DNA of 64,000 bases from Desulforudis sp. (GCA_003604975.1 QZIR01000062.1:62001-126000); one strand, 5' to 3'; shown: positions 7,728-19,368, counted from the stretch's first letter. The notes: generated by a model not told the origin, from the sequence alone. Program-made: numbers and translations.

Positions 7728-8837
7728 GTGAGCTTGGAGCATTTGTTTTGGCTCGCATGGGCTAGTGTATTGCCGGCCGGGGGACAGCAGATTATCGACA
7801 TTGTGGAACACTTTGGTTCAGCCCACAAAGCCTGGTCGAACGGTGAGCGGGCGCTTGCCTTCCTTTGTGAGAAGGCTCCTTTGCGGGGACAGGCCCGGCG
7901 TTCACTGCCGGAGCTCACCACACGCTTCAAGGCCACGGACCCTGTCCGGGAGGAAGCGCTTCTAAAGCAGGCGGGCGCTGGTTACCTGACTTGGACGGAC
8001 GACCGGTACCCTGAACCTTTACGGCATATTTTCAATCCTCCCGCCGTACTCTACTATCTAGGTGAGATCAAGCCTGAGGACAAGCTGGCCGTAGCCTTGG
8101 TCGGCTCTCGCCGGGCTACCTACTACGGACGCGATGTGGCCCAAAAGCTGGGCCGTGACCTTGCAGCCGCCGGGTTGACAGTGGTTAGCGGGATGGCCAG
8201 GGGTATTGACACCGCGGCACACCGCGGTGCGCTTGAGGCCGGAGGCAGGACCGTTGCCGTACTCGGCTCAGGTTTAGATGTGGTCTATCCGCGGGAAAAT
8301 ATTAAGTTGATGCGTGAGATTGCCGGTTCGGGAGCCGTGGTCACGGAGTTTCCGCTGGGTGCGGCGCCCGAGGCGTGGCACTTCCCGGTGCGGAACCGGA
8401 TTATCAGTGGCATCTCACGGGGAGTGGTGGTCGTCGAGGCCGCCGAGCGTAGCGGGGCGTTGATTACGGCGGAACTTGCGCTTGAACAGGGCAAGGACGT
8501 AATGGCTGTTCCGGGCAACATCAGCAGTCCGGTCAGTCGCGGTCCCAACCGGTTAATCAAACAAGGCGCCCGGCTGGTGGACGACGCGGAGGACATCCTT
8601 GATGAAATTGGGCTCACGCGCCTGTTTGACGCTCAGGACGGCGGGTCCGGACCGGGGATAAAGCTTGACCCCGACGAGGAACGTGTGCTACAACTCATTT
8701 CAGTAGAACCGCTGGCGGTCGACCTGATCATTAGGGATTCGGGACTGCCGGCCGAACGGGTGGCCTCAGTGCTGGCCTTTCTGGAAGTGAAAGGACTGGC
8801 CCGGCGTTTACCTGCCGGCCTCTACTTAAAAAGCTAG
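7728..8837 (+). CDS. dprA: DNA-processing protein DprA
   Basis: DprA (369 aa) binds incoming single-stranded DNA and loads RecA during natural transformation. It is also kept in many bacteria not known to be competent. The Rossmann-like core has GSRRATYYG near residue 125, SGMARGIDTAAHRGAL near 155, AVLGSGLDVVYP near 180 and FPVRNRIISG near 220. A C-terminal winged helix (about residues 305-365) follows the core. The start is GTG with GGGGGAAGGG upstream. It leads a plus-strand run through topA, trmFO and xerC with gaps of at most 17 bases or overlaps, a common Firmicutes order. Confidence 0.95.
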   Translation: MSLEHLFWLAWASVLPAGGQQIIDIVEHFGSAHKAWSNGERALAFLCEKAPLRGQARRSLPELTTRFKATDPVREEALLKQAGAGYLTWTDDRYPEPLRHIFNPPAVLYYLGEIKPEDKLAVALVGSRRATYYGRDVAQKLGRDLAAAGLTVVSGMARGIDTAAHRGALEAGGRTVAVLGSGLDVVYPRENIKLMREIAGSGAVVTEFPLGAAPEAWHFPVRNRIISGISRGVVVVEAAERSGALITAELALEQGKDVMAVPGNISSPVSRGPNRLIKQGARLVDDAEDILDEIGLTRLFDAQDGGSGPGIKLDPDEERVLQLISVEPLAVDLIIRDSGLPAERVASVLAFLEVKGLARRLPAGLYLKS

Positions 8838-8854
8838 ATCCGAGGTGTACGTAA

Positions 8855-10942
8855 TTGTCGAAAACCCTGGTGATTGTGGAATCCCCGGCGAAGGCCCGGA
8901 CGCTGACCAAACTTCTGGGTCGCAAATATGAGGTCCGTGCCTCGATGGGGCATGTACGCGACCTGCCCAAGAGTCAGTTTGGAGTCGATGTAGATGAGGG
9001 TTTTGTCCCTAAATACATCACCATCCGCGGCAAAGGAGACGCAATCCAGGAACTGCGGGCCGCTTCCAAGAAGGCGGACCGGGTGCTGCTGGCTTCCGAC
9101 CCTGACCGCGAGGGAGAGGCCATTGCCTGGCACCTGGAGCACCTGTTGAAGCTTGACCACGGGTACCCGCACCGGATTGAATTCAATGAGATCACCAAGC
9201 AGGCCGTGGTCAACGCCGTCAAACACCCGCGGCGGATCGATGTTGACCGTGTCAACGCCCAACAGGCGCGGCGGATCCTGGATCGCCTGGTGGGCTACAA
9301 CCTCAGTCCCCTGCTCTGGCGCAAGGTGCGACGGGGTCTCTCCGCAGGACGGGTCCAGTCGGTGGCCGTCCACATGATCTGTGAGCGCGAGAAAGAGGTC
9401 GAGGCGTTTGTACCGGAAGAGTACTGGACCCTGACAGTGACCCTGGCCAACGAAAAGAAAGAGAAATTCCAGGCCAAACTGGCGAAAAAAGGCAAGGATA
9501 AGCTGACGGTACACAGTGAGGCGGAAATGAAGGAAATAACTGCTTCGCTGCAGGGCGCCCAATACCGGGTGGGGGACATCGTGCGCCGGGAAAAGGTACG
9601 CAATCCGTTGCCCCCCTTCACCACCAGCACCCTGCAGCAGGAAGCCTCTCGCAAACTGAACTTTACGACCAGGCGGACCATGATGATTGCTCAGCAGCTC
9701 TACGAGGGCCTTGAACTGGGCAAGGAAGGTCCTACCGGACTGCTTACCTATATCCGGACCGACTCCACGCGGGTCAGCCCGGTGGCCCAGGACGAGGCCC
9801 GCTTGTTTATACGTGAAACCTTTGGGGCGGAGATGCTCCCCAAGGAGAAACGCGCCTATACCTCTCGCGGCCGGGTGCAGGACGCCCATGAGGCGATTCG
9901 CCCCACTTCGATTTGGCGTACGCCAGAGTCGGTACGCCGCTACCTCAACGATGAGCAGTACAAGTTATACGAACTGGTCTGGTCGCGTTTTGTGGCCAGT
10001 CAGATGGCTTCCGCTGTATTCGACCAGGTCAGGGTGGATACCGTGGCCGGAGAATACACTTTCCGGGTCACAGGGTCTACCTTGCGGTTTGCTGGCTTTA
10101 TGAAGGTCTACATTGACGACCGGGAAGAAGACAAGGAAGAGGCTAACGGGCTTCCGGAAATGGAAGTCGGGGATATATTAAAACTGGTTCGATCACTGCC
10201 CAAGCAGCACTTCACGCAGCCCCCGCCACGGTACACGGAGGCGGCGCTGGTACGCTCCCTGGAGGAACTCGGGATTGGACGGCCGAGTACCTATGCACCT
10301 GTGGTTGAGACCGTCCAGCGCCGGGGTTACGTGGTACGGCGTGGCAAGAACCTCCACCCCACTGAATTGGGCATGCTGGTGGACGATCTGTTGAACGAGC
10401 ATTTCCCGGATGTTATTAACGTCGAGTTTACCGCGGAGATGGAGGAGAAGCTGGACCAGGTCGAGGAAGGCGGGCTGGACTGGGTTGCCGTGCTCGAGGA
10501 GTTCTACCAACCCTTCCGGCAGGAGGTGGCCCGAGCCGAAGAGGTAATCGGACGTCTGAAGCTGGAGGGCGACGAGGTCACCGACGAAATCTGCGAACAA
10601 TGCGGGCGGAACATGGTCATCAAGATGGGCCGGTACGGGAAGTTCCTGGCTTGTCCCGGGTTTCCAGAGTGTCGCAACGCCCGCCCGATCACGCAGGAGA
10701 CCGGTCACCGGTGTCCTAAATGTACCGGTAACGTTGTGGTACGGCGAACCCGGAAGGGGAAGACCTTTTTCGGCTGTAACGCTTACCCGAAATGTGATTT
10801 TGTTTCCTGGGATCCCCCGATCGACGAGAAGTGTCCCAACTGTGGGACCTTCCTGGTCGAAAAGTCGGCACGGAAGAGTAAGACCGTATACTGTCCGCAT
10901 CCGGACTGCAACTATAAAGAAAAGAAGGCTATCGGAGAATAG
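8855..10942 (+). CDS. topA: DNA topoisomerase I
   Basis: Type IA topoisomerase (695 aa) that relaxes negative supercoils. The N-terminal Toprim domain opens with [14 protein letters not shown] and carries the acidic triad in [13 protein letters not shown]. The active tyrosine is in [12 protein letters not shown] near residue 305. The C-terminus has three zinc-ribbon repeats: CEQCG...CPGFPEC, CPKCTG...CNAYPKC and CPNCG...CPHPDC. The start is TTG, 17 bases after dprA. Length is normal for Firmicutes. The trmFO start follows one base after the stop, so the two genes are surely co-transcribed. Confidence 0.97.
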   Translation: MSKTLVIVESPAKARTLTKLLGRKYEVRASMGHVRDLPKSQFGVDVDEGFVPKYITIRGKGDAIQELRAASKKADRVLLASDPDREGEAIAWHLEHLLKLDHGYPHRIEFNEITKQAVVNAVKHPRRIDVDRVNAQQARRILDRLVGYNLSPLLWRKVRRGLSAGRVQSVAVHMICEREKEVEAFVPEEYWTLTVTLANEKKEKFQAKLAKKGKDKLTVHSEAEMKEITASLQGAQYRVGDIVRREKVRNPLPPFTTSTLQQEASRKLNFTTRRTMMIAQQLYEGLELGKEGPTGLLTYIRTDSTRVSPVAQDEARLFIRETFGAEMLPKEKRAYTSRGRVQDAHEAIRPTSIWRTPESVRRYLNDEQYKLYELVWSRFVASQMASAVFDQVRVDTVAGEYTFRVTGSTLRFAGFMKVYIDDREEDKEEANGLPEMEVGDILKLVRSLPKQHFTQPPPRYTEAALVRSLEELGIGRPSTYAPVVETVQRRGYVVRRGKNLHPTELGMLVDDLLNEHFPDVINVEFTAEMEEKLDQVEEGGLDWVAVLEEFYQPFRQEVARAEEVIGRLKLEGDEVTDEICEQCGRNMVIKMGRYGKFLACPGFPECRNARPITQETGHRCPKCTGNVVVRRTRKGKTFFGCNAYPKCDFVSWDPPIDEKCPNCGTFLVEKSARKSKTVYCPHPDCNYKEKKAIGE

Positions 10943-10943
10943 T

Positions 10944-12275
10944 ATGGTGACCGAGGTTATCGTCGTAGGGGCGGGACTGGCCGGTTCCGAAGCGGCCTGG
11001 CAGATTGCGTCACGGGGAGTGCCGGTTCGCTTGTATGAGATGCGTCCGCAGAGAATGACTCCGGCGCACCAGACCGGGTACTTTGCCGAGTTGGTGTGCT
11101 CCAATTCCCTGCGGGCGGATGGGCTGGCCAACGCGGTGGGCCTCCTCAAGGAGGAGATGAGACGACTCGGCTCACTGGTGATGCACGCCGCTGATGTACA
11201 CCGGGTACCGGCCGGCGGTGCGCTGGCTGTGGATCGGGAAGGGTTTGCCCGGGCGGTCACCGAGATGGTCACGGAGCACCCCCTGATCACGGTGGTTACC
11301 GAGGAGGTAACCACAATCCCCGGCCAGCAGGTTGTCGTACTGGCCACCGGGCCCCTGACCTCCGATGCCATGGCGCGCGCCGTACAGGCCCTGACTGGAA
11401 CGGAGTATTTGTATTTCTACGACGCCGTGGCCCCAATTGTCACCCTGGAATCAATCAACCTCGATAAGGTCTTCTGGCTCTCCCGTTATGACAAGGGTGA
11501 ACCGGCCTATCTGAACTGCCCGATGTCACGCGAGGAATACGACGCTTTTTGGGAGGCCCTGGCCTCGGCAGAGCGGGCTGCGCTCCACGAGTTTGAAAAA
11601 GAAGTCTATTTTGAGGGCTGCATGCCTGTAGAGGTCCTTGCCTCAAGGGGACGCGAGACCTTGCTTTTCGGTCCGATGAAGCCCGTTGGACTGACCGACC
11701 CCCGCACTGGTACGCGGCCCCACGCCGTGGTCCAGCTCAGACAGGACAACCGAGAGGGAACTCTGTTTAACCTCGTCGGATTTCAGACCCACTTGAAATG
11801 GGGGGAGCAGAAACGGGTTTTCCACATGATTCCGGGGCTGGAAGAAGCAGAGTTCGTGCGCTACGGCGTCATGCACCGCAACACCTTTATCAACGCCCCG
11901 ACCCTCCTGCACCCGACCCTGGAATGCAAGATACGCCCCGGACTGTTCTTTGCCGGACAGATGTCGGGGGTAGAAGGATATGTGGAGTCCACTGCCGCCG
12001 GACTGATTGCCGGGATCAACGCCTCCCGACTGGCGTGTGGGATTGATCCCGTGGTGCTCCCGCCCGAAACCGCGCACGGCGCCCTGATTAACTACATCGT
12101 GAGTGCTGACCCGCAGCGTTTCCAGCCAATGAACGTCACCTTTGGTCTTTTTCCACCCCATCCCAAAAGGATCAGGAACAAAAAAGAGCGATACCTGGCT
12201 TATTCCAGGCGGGCCCTGGACAGGCTGGATAGCTGGATGAGCGAGGTGCAGGAAGAAAGTGTACCATTTAATTGA
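10944..12275 (+). CDS. trmFO: Methylenetetrahydrofolate-tRNA (uracil-54) methyltransferase
   Basis: TrmFO (443 aa) makes ribothymidine at position 54 of tRNA, using methylene-tetrahydrofolate and FAD. The N-terminal dinucleotide site is [13 protein letters not shown]. The family block [12 protein letters not shown] follows near residue 50 with its cysteine, and [12 protein letters not shown] lies near 192. The C-terminal FAD block holds [19 protein letters not shown] near 335. I start at the ATG at 10944, right behind the topA stop, rather than further upstream inside topA. The topA-trmFO-xerC-hslVU-codY order is the conserved Bacillus-type order. Confidence 0.95.
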   Translation: MVTEVIVVGAGLAGSEAAWQIASRGVPVRLYEMRPQRMTPAHQTGYFAELVCSNSLRADGLANAVGLLKEEMRRLGSLVMHAADVHRVPAGGALAVDREGFARAVTEMVTEHPLITVVTEEVTTIPGQQVVVLATGPLTSDAMARAVQALTGTEYLYFYDAVAPIVTLESINLDKVFWLSRYDKGEPAYLNCPMSREEYDAFWEALASAERAALHEFEKEVYFEGCMPVEVLASRGRETLLFGPMKPVGLTDPRTGTRPHAVVQLRQDNREGTLFNLVGFQTHLKWGEQKRVFHMIPGLEEAEFVRYGVMHRNTFINAPTLLHPTLECKIRPGLFFAGQMSGVEGYVESTAAGLIAGINASRLACGIDPVVLPPETAHGALINYIVSADPQRFQPMNVTFGLFPPHPKRIRNKKERYLAYSRRALDRLDSWMSEVQEESVPFN

Positions 12276-13182
12276 CGGGTTTTTCTCCTACCTGCAGGTG
12301 GAGCGGAATGCTTCGCCGCAGACGGTACGTGCCTATCAGGCCGACCTGTTCCACGGGATCGACTTCTTTGCCCGCCGGCTGGGTAAGGCGGACGAGGCGC
12401 TTTCCGCCGAGGACCTTGACCACATCCTCTTCCGTCACTACCTGGCCCATCTGAGCCGCAAAGGTATGGCCCGAACCAGTATTGCCCGTCGGGTGGCGGC
12501 CTGGCGGTCATTCTTTCGCTATCTCGACCGGGAGGACGTACTAAAGTCCAACCCCCTGGAGAGAGTGGTTACCCCCAAGTGTTCGAAGAAGATACCGGCC
12601 GTGATGTACCCCGAGGAAGTGTTGGAACTCCTCCGAGTTCCCGGAAACAGCCCGGCGGGGTTGCGGGACCGGGCGTTGATGGAGCTGCTGTACGCAAGCG
12701 GGGTGCGCATCTCCGAGGCCGTAGGCCTTGACCTTGATGACCTTGATCTGGTGGCGGGATTCATCCGCGTCAGGGGCAAGGGGAACAAGGAGCGCTTGGC
12801 GCCGCTGGGCGGGCCGGCTGTGGACGCTATCGGCAACTATCTGCACTGGGGCCGACCCCTGCTGGTCCGCGGCGGACAGGCCGATCCGAAGGGGGTCTTC
12901 CTGAACCAGCGGGGTGGCCGTTTGACGGACCGCGGCGCCCGGAAACTGTTTTCGGGCTACGTTAATCAGGTAGCGAAGGAGCGGCAGATAACGCCGCATA
13001 CCTTGAGACACTGTTTTGCCACGCACATGCTCGAAGCCGGGGCTAACCTGCGTGTGGTGCAGGAACTGCTGGGCCATTCACGGCTTTCCACAACCCAGAT
13101 CTACACACGGATAACCACCGACCGGCTGCAGGAAGTTTATGCGAACACCCACCCACGTGCCCAGCCCAGGGACAAGGATTGA
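12259..13182 (+). CDS. xerC: Tyrosine recombinase XerC
   Basis: Tyrosine recombinase (307 aa) that resolves chromosome dimers at dif. The N-terminal SAM-like DNA-binding domain spans about residues 1-85. Catalytic residues are visible: Arg in [10 protein letters not shown] near 150, Lys in RGKGNKE near 175, the box [11 protein letters not shown] near 250, His in LGHSRLST near 275 and Tyr in TQIYTRI near 283. The start is GTG, overlapping the trmFO end by 17 bases, which implies coupling. The hslV-hslU-codY neighbours match the Bacillus codV-codW-codX-codY operon, supporting XerC over other integrases. Confidence 0.92.
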   Translation: MYHLIDGFFSYLQVERNASPQTVRAYQADLFHGIDFFARRLGKADEALSAEDLDHILFRHYLAHLSRKGMARTSIARRVAAWRSFFRYLDREDVLKSNPLERVVTPKCSKKIPAVMYPEEVLELLRVPGNSPAGLRDRALMELLYASGVRISEAVGLDLDDLDLVAGFIRVRGKGNKERLAPLGGPAVDAIGNYLHWGRPLLVRGGQADPKGVFLNQRGGRLTDRGARKLFSGYVNQVAKERQITPHTLRHCFATHMLEAGANLRVVQELLGHSRLSTTQIYTRITTDRLQEVYANTHPRAQPRDKD

Positions 13183-13198
13183 GTTTTACAATGCGTGA

Positions 13199-13222
13199 AG
13201 GGGGACAGTCCCCCTCGGTTAC
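13199..13222. repeat. GGGGACAGTCCCC-type palindrome
   Basis: A short palindrome with arms AGGGGGAC and GTCCCCCT lies between xerC and hslV, without a following T-run. A related GGGAGATAGTCCCC sequence occurs at about 36060-36077. This may be a dispersed repeat, with two partly similar copies in the window. Confidence 0.4.
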
Positions 13223-13298
13223 AGGTTGAAACTCCTTTTGGGATCGGTAATACTAAAGAGAATACAGGTGCACGAGAGTGCGCGAAAGGAATGTGAAC

Positions 13299-13841
13299 TT
13301 GTTTATCGGGACAACAATCATTGCGGTGCGTAAGGATGGTAAGACGGCGGTCGCCGGAGACGGTCAGGTGAGCCTGGCCTCTCAGACCATCATTAAGCAA
13401 AAGGCGGTCAAGATCAGGCGCCTGTACAAGGACCAGGTGGTCGCCGGGTTTGCGGGCGGAGTGGCCGACGCGTTTGCGCTGTTTGAGCGTTTTGAGGGTA
13501 AGCTGGAAGAGTCGCACGGAAACCTGCCACGGGCGGCGGTGCAACTGGCCAAGGATTGGCGGACGGACAAGTCCCTGCGTCGCCTTGAAGCCCTGCTGGT
13601 GGTCGCCGACGCCAAGACCCTGCTGCTGATTTCCGGCAGTGGCGAGGTAATCGAACCCGACGACGGAATTGTGGCTGTCGGGTCGGGCGGTTCCTTTGCC
13701 CTGGCAGCGGCACGTGCTCTGGCACGGCACGCCGACCTTCCGGCCCGGGAGATTGCCCGGGAGGCTCTTGAGATCGCGGCCGAGATCTGCGTTTTTACCA
13801 ATAAAAACATCACGATTGAGGAACTGACAGAGGGGAGGTAA
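13299..13841 (+). CDS. hslV: ATP-dependent protease subunit HslV
   Basis: Proteasome-like peptidase subunit (180 aa from this start) that forms the HslUV complex with the adjacent HslU. The nucleophile is the Thr of [22 protein letters not shown]. The structural motifs [17 protein letters not shown] and [16 protein letters not shown] are typical. I prefer TTG at 13299, with AAAGGAA about 9 bases upstream, which leaves only MFIG to be removed before Thr. GTG at 13278, giving 187 aa and an 11-residue propeptide, is the alternative. The hslU start follows 5 bases after the stop. Confidence 0.92.
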   Translation: MFIGTTIIAVRKDGKTAVAGDGQVSLASQTIIKQKAVKIRRLYKDQVVAGFAGGVADAFALFERFEGKLEESHGNLPRAAVQLAKDWRTDKSLRRLEALLVVADAKTLLLISGSGEVIEPDDGIVAVGSGGSFALAAARALARHADLPAREIAREALEIAAEICVFTNKNITIEELTEGR

Positions 13842-13846
13842 TACCC

Positions 13847-15247
13847 TTGGATTTGACGCCGAGACAGATCGTGGCTGAACTGGATAAATACATCGTGGGT
13901 CAGGAAAAGGCTAAACGTTCTGTGGCGGTGGCCCTGCGCAACCGTTACCGCCAAGCACGGCTCCCGGATGACCTGCGCGACGAAGTAGTCCCCAAGAATA
14001 TCCTGATGATCGGCTCCACCGGAGTCGGTAAGACGGAGATTGCCCGCCGGTTGGCCAGGCTGGTTAACGCCCCGTTTGTTAAGGTAGAGGCCACCAAGTT
14101 TACGGAGGTCGGTTACGTCGGGCGGGATGTTGAGGGGATGATCCGGGATCTGGTTGAGACGGCAATCAGGATAGTCCGCCAGGAGAAGTATGCCGAAGTT
14201 GAGGAGAAGGCCGCCCGGATGGCCGAGGAACGGATTATTGAGATCATGGCCCCGCTCCCGGAACCACAGACATACGGCCGCAACCCCCTGGAGATGCTGT
14301 TTGGGGGGGCAAACCGCCAGCCCCCCCCGACCGACCCTTCCATGGAAGAACAGCGGGTCAGACGGGGGGAGTTTGAGCGTGAATCCCTGCGCCAGAAGCT
14401 TTTCCGTGGTGAATTGGAAGGCGAATACATCGAGATCGAGGTCGAGGACAACGCCACGCCTATGCTTGAGGTCTTTTCCGGTGCCGGAGTGGAAGAAATG
14501 GGCGTCAACATGAACGACATGTTGGGTAATCTGTTCCCCAAGAAAAAGAAGCAGCGTAAGGTAACGGTGGTGGAGGCACGGAAGATTCTCACCCAACAGG
14601 AAGCCCAAAAACTGATCGATATGGACGAGGTAAAATCTGCAGCGATTAAAAGGGCCGAAGAGCAGGGCATCATCTTCCTGGACGAGTTGGACAAGATTGC
14701 CGGCCGGAACGAGGGTCACGGGCCGGACGTATCGCGCGGGGGCGTGCAGCGCGACATCCTGCCCATCGTGGAGGGCTCAACCGTGGTTACCAAGCACGGA
14801 CCGGTCTGCACAGACCGTGTCCTGTTCATTGCTGCCGGTGCCTTCCATACGTCCAAACCCTCGGACCTGATTCCCGAACTGCAGGGGCGCTTCCCGATTA
14901 GAGTCGAATTGCAGAACCTAACTGAAGAAGACTTCCTCCAGATCCTGATCGAGCCGCAAAACGCCCTAATCAAGCAATATCGGGAGCTATTAGCCACAGA
15001 AGGTCTTAAGGTGGAATTTTCAAAAAATTCTCTTGTGGAGATAGCTAAAATCGCTTATACTGTTAATGAACATACGGAGAATATCGGCGCCCGGCGTCTA
15101 CACACGGTTCTAGAGAAACTGCTGGAGGACTTGTCCTTTGAGGCTCCAGACATGCAGGACAAAGAGGTCTTGATTGATGAACGCTACGTCCGGGACAAGT
15201 TGTCGGAAATTGTCCGACACGAAGACCTGAGCCGGTACATTCTGTAA
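13847..15247 (+). CDS. hslU: ATP-dependent protease ATPase subunit HslU
   Basis: AAA+ unfoldase (466 aa) that feeds substrates to HslV. The Walker A is [15 protein letters not shown] near residue 60, and the pore motif [19 protein letters not shown] lies near 85-103. The intermediate domain (about residues 110-240) is long and charged. Walker B is [12 protein letters not shown] near 277, and the sensor block [21 protein letters not shown] lies near 420. The start is TTG with GGGAGG upstream. Spacing to hslV is 5 bases, and codY follows after about 28 bases in the usual cluster. Confidence 0.96.
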   Translation: MDLTPRQIVAELDKYIVGQEKAKRSVAVALRNRYRQARLPDDLRDEVVPKNILMIGSTGVGKTEIARRLARLVNAPFVKVEATKFTEVGYVGRDVEGMIRDLVETAIRIVRQEKYAEVEEKAARMAEERIIEIMAPLPEPQTYGRNPLEMLFGGANRQPPPTDPSMEEQRVRRGEFERESLRQKLFRGELEGEYIEIEVEDNATPMLEVFSGAGVEEMGVNMNDMLGNLFPKKKKQRKVTVVEARKILTQQEAQKLIDMDEVKSAAIKRAEEQGIIFLDELDKIAGRNEGHGPDVSRGGVQRDILPIVEGSTVVTKHGPVCTDRVLFIAAGAFHTSKPSDLIPELQGRFPIRVELQNLTEEDFLQILIEPQNALIKQYRELLATEGLKVEFSKNSLVEIAKIAYTVNEHTENIGARRLHTVLEKLLEDLSFEAPDMQDKEVLIDERYVRDKLSEIVRHEDLSRYIL

Positions 15248-15275
15248 TCTCGGTTGTATTGAAAGAGGGGATTGG

Positions 15276-16052
15276 ATGAGCGCCCTGTTGGAAAAGTCAA
15301 GATCGATTAACCGGCTGCTTCAGAAATCGGCCGGCCAGTCTGTTAATTTTAGCGAGGTAGCTCAGGTCTTAGGTGGTAGTATTGAAGCCAACACCTACAT
15401 TGTTGACGACACCGGCAAAATCCTAGGAGCTGAGTTTATGGACGACTTCGGTTGCGAGGTGGTCCGTGGCATCGTCAATAAGGCTGGTTTTCCCAAGGAG
15501 TACAACGAGTGGCTGCTAAGTATCCCCCTGACCTACGCGAATTTCTGTCAGACGGAGAATGCCTGTGTCTTTAACGATAACCAGCATTGTACCTATGTAA
15601 ACAAAGTGACCACAGTGGTGCCGATCGTCGGTGCTGGTAAGCGTTTGGGTACGCTCGTACTGGCCAAGTTCAACCGGGAGTTTACGGACGATGACCTGAT
15701 CCTCGCGGAGTATGGGGCGACCGTCATCGGTATGGAAATCCTGCGCAACCGGGTGGATAAAATGGAGGAAGACGCCCGGAAACGAGCTGCTGTACAGATC
15801 GCTTTGGGCACCCTCTCTTATTCGGAACTAGATGCCGTACGGCACATCTTTGATCAGTTGGACGGCGAAGAAGGGCTGCTGGTAGCCAGCAAGATCGCTG
15901 ACCGTGTGGGCATTACCCGCTCGGTGATTGTCAATGCCTTACGGAAGTTTGAGAGTGCTGGGGTAATCGAGTCCAAGTCGCTAGGGATGAAGGGCACCTA
16001 TATCCGGGTTCTTAACGACCGATTGATGGACGAGCTAAGGAAACGGCGGTAG
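15276..16052 (+). CDS. codY: GTP/branched-chain amino acid-sensing regulator CodY
   Basis: Global regulator (258 aa) that represses adaptive genes when GTP and branched-chain amino acids are plentiful. The N-terminal GAF-like ligand domain covers about residues 1-150 ([29 protein letters not shown]). A helical linker leads to the C-terminal winged helix with [27 protein letters not shown] near residues 208-235, the well-conserved DNA-reading part. Length matches the family (about 259). The ATG follows GAGGGGATTG. It is the last gene of the xerC-hslVU-codY run and is followed by a clear terminator. Confidence 0.97.
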   Translation: MSALLEKSRSINRLLQKSAGQSVNFSEVAQVLGGSIEANTYIVDDTGKILGAEFMDDFGCEVVRGIVNKAGFPKEYNEWLLSIPLTYANFCQTENACVFNDNQHCTYVNKVTTVVPIVGAGKRLGTLVLAKFNREFTDDDLILAEYGATVIGMEILRNRVDKMEEDARKRAAVQIALGTLSYSELDAVRHIFDQLDGEEGLLVASKIADRVGITRSVIVNALRKFESAGVIESKSLGMKGTYIRVLNDRLMDELRKRR

Positions 16053-16089
16053 ACCTAAATCCCTTTCAGATGCGATAGTGGTATTAGAC

Positions 16090-16119
16090 AACGTCCCTTT
16101 TGGGGGGACGTTTTTGTTT
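16090..16119 (+). terminator. Intrinsic terminator after codY
   Basis: Stem AACGTCCC with GGGACGTT around a short loop, followed at once by a T-rich tract (TTTTTGTTTG). It closes the dprA-codY run. Confidence 0.85.
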
Positions 16120-16334
16120 GGGACACCGTATTGTGTGGAATAATCTGATCCCAGTTTATTAAATATTAGGTCCGATTAAGGGTTGTAACCTTGCAGAATG
16201 GTGTATCTTTGTGCTAAAATACTTGCTGGTGTAAACTACACACGTTACCTGATTCCGGTCGGGGTGCCTTCACAGGTTCGGACGGGAAATGAGGGTGGCG
16301 GAGGCTTAAAACCATGCGGGAGGAGGTGTAATAA
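16120..16334 (+). promoter_or_regulatory. Promoter and leader of rpsB
   Basis: TTGCAG at 16191-16196 and TAAAAT at 16215-16220 (18-base spacer) form a plausible sigma-A promoter. About 100 bases of leader follow, with GC-rich segments (CCGGTCGGGG, CGGACGGG) able to pair, before the strong GGGAGGAGGTG ribosome site. S2 leaders can be autoregulatory in bacteria; no specific motif was recognised. Confidence 0.45.
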
Positions 16335-17048
16335 TTGGCGATAGTTTCAATGAAACAGTTGCTTGAGGCGGGTGTGCACTTTGGACACCAGACACGTCGC
16401 TGGAACCCAAAGATGGCTCCATATATCTTTACAGACCGGAACGGTATCTACATCATCGACCTGCAGAAGACCGTACGGAAGATTGAAGAAGCGTACAACT
16501 TCGTGAAGCAGCTTTCCATGGAAGGCGGCACGGTGCTGTTCGTAGGGACCAAGAAACAGGCCCAGCAGTCGGTGACCGAGGAGACCGAACGCTGCGGGAT
16601 GTTCTATGTCAACCAGCGCTGGCTGGGTGGCATGCTGACTAACTTCCAGACCATCCGTAAGCGCATCGACCGGCTGAAGGAACTCGAACAGATGCAGGCG
16701 AGCGGAAAGCTGGAGTTGCTTCCCAAGAAGGAAGTGGCTGAGCTGATGCACGAGAAGAGCCGTCTGGAAAAGTATCTCAAGGGCATTAAGGATATGAAGA
16801 AGTTACCGTCGGCGATGTTCGTAGTCGATCCACGCAAAGAGCGCATTGCGGTAGCCGAAGCACGCAAGTTGGGTATCCCGATCGTGGCCATCGTAGACAC
16901 AAACTGCGACCCAGACGAAATCGACTATATAATTCCAGGCAACGATGACGCGATTCGGGCTGTACGGTTGTTGACTTCCAAGATGGCTGATGCCGTACTG
17001 GAAGGCAGACAGGGCGAGCAATTGGGCGTCGAAGGAGAGGAAGGGTAG
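16335..17048 (+). CDS. rpsB: 30S ribosomal protein S2
   Basis: Small-subunit ribosomal protein S2 (237 aa). Family blocks: [19 protein letters not shown] at the start, FVGTKKQAQ near residue 70, [16 protein letters not shown] near 92, and the C-terminal [13 protein letters not shown] and [13 protein letters not shown]. The start is TTG behind GGGAGGAGGTG. It opens the conserved rpsB-tsf-pyrH-frr cluster. A terminator sits directly on its stop codon, so tsf expression depends on read-through or its own promoter. Confidence 0.98.
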   Translation: MAIVSMKQLLEAGVHFGHQTRRWNPKMAPYIFTDRNGIYIIDLQKTVRKIEEAYNFVKQLSMEGGTVLFVGTKKQAQQSVTEETERCGMFYVNQRWLGGMLTNFQTIRKRIDRLKELEQMQASGKLELLPKKEVAELMHEKSRLEKYLKGIKDMKKLPSAMFVVDPRKERIAVAEARKLGIPIVAIVDTNCDPDEIDYIIPGNDDAIRAVRLLTSKMADAVLEGRQGEQLGVEGEEG

Positions 17049-17073
17049 GGGCTAACGCCCCACCCTTTTTTTC
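17042..17073 (+). terminator. Terminator overlapping rpsB stop
   Basis: GC-rich hairpin (GGGT-A-GGGGC with GCCCC-ACCC) starting at the rpsB stop codon and followed by seven T's. It separates rpsB from tsf. Confidence 0.85.
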
Positions 17074-17104
17074 TAATTGATGCGTTATCAGGGGTTCTTT
17101 CGGT

Positions 17105-17110
17105 TATAAT
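17105..17110 (+). promoter_or_regulatory. Candidate -10 box upstream of tsf
   Basis: A perfect TATAAT lies 58 bases before the tsf start, after the rpsB terminator. No well-spaced -35 is obvious: TTGATG at 17077 is 22 bases away. A promoter here is plausible but weakly supported. Confidence 0.35.
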
Positions 17111-17167
17111 GAAAGCTAGGGAATTTTAGCGGAAAATTATGGCTATTGGGGGGGGTAAGTAAGACTA

Positions 17168-17773
17168 ATGGATGTATCAGCTAAATCTGTAAAAGAACTC
17201 CGGGAGAGAACCGGAGCCGGTATGATGGACTGCAAGAAAGCCCTTGTGGAAGTCGGCGGTGACATCGAAAAGGCCATTGATTTACTGCGTGAGAAGGGGC
17301 TTGCCGCGGCCGCCAAGAAAGCCGGACGAATCGCCAGTGAGGGGCTCATAGACAGTTATATTCACGGTGTGGGCAAGATCGGCGTCTTAATCGAGGTAAA
17401 CTGTGAAACAGACTTCGTTGCCAAGACCGATCAGTTCCGTACTTTCGTCCGGGATTTGGCTATGCAGGTGGCTGCAGCCAAGCCGGAATATGTCTCCCGG
17501 GAAGAAGTCTCGGAAGAGATCCTGAACAAGGAAAGAAGCATCTTGAGGGCCCAGGCGCTAAACGAAGGCAAACCTGAGAAGATCGTGGATAAGATGGTTG
17601 AGGGCCGGATCGAGAAGTATTACAAGGAGAATTGCTTGCTGGAACAGGCTTTTATCAAGGATCCCGATGTCTCGGTGCAGGATGTGGTCAAGGACGTCAT
17701 CGCCAAGCTGGGTGAGAACATCGTGGTACGTCGGTTTGTCCGGTATGAGCTTGGAGAAGGTATCTCCGAGTAA
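17168..17773 (+). CDS. tsf: Elongation factor Ts (short form)
   Basis: Guanine-nucleotide exchange factor for EF-Tu (201 aa). The N-terminal UBA-like domain reads [19 protein letters not shown]. The core signature [17 protein letters not shown] lies at about residues 68-84 and [17 protein letters not shown] follows. The protein has the short one-core-subdomain form seen in many Clostridia and Thermus, well below the roughly 280 residues of E. coli EF-Ts. The start is ATG; the upstream purine run GGGGGGGTAAGTAAG provides the ribosome site. pyrH follows after a 63-base gap. Confidence 0.97.
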   Translation: MDVSAKSVKELRERTGAGMMDCKKALVEVGGDIEKAIDLLREKGLAAAAKKAGRIASEGLIDSYIHGVGKIGVLIEVNCETDFVAKTDQFRTFVRDLAMQVAAAKPEYVSREEVSEEILNKERSILRAQALNEGKPEKIVDKMVEGRIEKYYKENCLLEQAFIKDPDVSVQDVVKDVIAKLGENIVVRRFVRYELGEGISE

Positions 17774-17821
17774 AGGGATTGTTCTCCTAGTGTCGAATAT
17801 CAGTTTTCGAGAAAAGCCTAG

Positions 17822-18561
<740 letters not shown>

Positions 18562-18562
<1 letters not shown>

Positions 18563-19116
18563 TGCGCGAGATTATCGAGAACTCTGAACTGAATATGATG
18601 AAGACCATTGAGGTCGTGAAGAAGGAGTTTGGTTCTTTACGGGCGGGGCGTGCCACGCCCTCCTTACTGGACCGGATTAGCGTGGACTATTACGGCACGC
18701 CGACGCCGATAAATCAGTTGGCAACCGTTTCCGTTCCAGAGGCGCGCCTGTTGGTGATTCAGCCCTGGGACAAAGGTATTATTGCCGATATCGAGCGTGC
18801 GATCATGAAGTCCGATCTCGGTATTACACCGGCTTCCGACGGAAACGTAATTCGCCTGGCCGTACCCCAGCTGACCGAAGAGAGACGTAAGGAACTGGTC
18901 AAGTTCATCAAGAAGAAGGGCGAAGAAGGCAAGGTGGCGATCAGGAATGTCCGCCGTGATACCATGGAGCAGTTGAAGGCCGAGGAGAAGAACGCGGGTT
19001 ATTCAGAGGATGATTTAAAGCGCTACCAGGAAGAGGCGCAGAAGTTGACCGACCGTTACGTCAAGGAAGTTGATAAGGTAGTCGCCGAGAAAGAAAAGGA
19101 AATTATGGAGATATAG
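18562..19116 (+). CDS. frr: Ribosome recycling factor
   Basis: Ribosome recycling factor (184 aa), which splits post-termination ribosomes with EF-G. It shows the two-domain pattern: helices with KEFGSLRAGRATPSLLDRISVDYYGTPTPINQLA, the beta domain with VQPWDK-like IQPWDKGI, and the C-terminal helix pair with VRNVRRD-like AIRNVRRDTMEQLK. I choose the ATG at 18562, which overlaps the pyrH stop; a GTG 3 bases upstream is also possible. Length is standard. A small PASTA-like gene begins 2 bases after the stop. Confidence 0.96.
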
Positions 19117-19118
19117 CA

Positions 19119-19361
19119 ATGTCCGTACCGGATGTGCTGGGCTTTAAACTGGATGAGGCCTTAGGGATTTTGGCTCAGCAGGGTTGGACATCCTCAGTCG
19201 TGACGACCTATCCCCCCCGCCGGGCTAGTCTGGCGGAACGGGAGACCCGTGTGGTGCGGGTAAGAATATCGGGTGAACAGGCTGTGGAACTGGTTGTGGT
19301 TCACGAGGGTATGGGCGAGGGATGCTCAGTCCGCGAGCCCGCTTCGAGGCCGGATTTGTAG
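19119..19361 (+). CDS. Small single PASTA-like domain protein
   Basis: An 80-residue protein that begins like a PASTA repeat: VPDVLGFKLDEALGILAQQGW, the usual proline-aspartate opening and amphipathic helix. A central strand with TTYPPRR and a last strand with RVVRVR...VELVVVHE follow. PASTA domains bind peptidoglycan or beta-lactams in kinases and PBPs. Here there is no signal peptide or anchor, so the protein is predicted cytosolic and its job is unknown. It starts 2 bases after frr and ends before a terminator, in the uppS-cdsA cell-envelope neighbourhood. Confidence 0.65.
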   Translation: MSVPDVLGFKLDEALGILAQQGWTSSVVTTYPPRRASLAERETRVVRVRISGEQAVELVVVHEGMGEGCSVREPASRPDL

Positions 19362-19368
19362 CCACATC

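Noticed and set aside
10193-11371. 392-codon minus-strand frame across topA and trmFO
   Set aside because: Shadow of conserved genes; low-complexity Ser/Thr/Arg translation and no ribosome site.
13382-14719. 445-codon minus-strand open frame across hslV and hslU
   Set aside because: It runs antisense to two well-conserved genes and its translation matches no family. It arises from GC-rich codon use.
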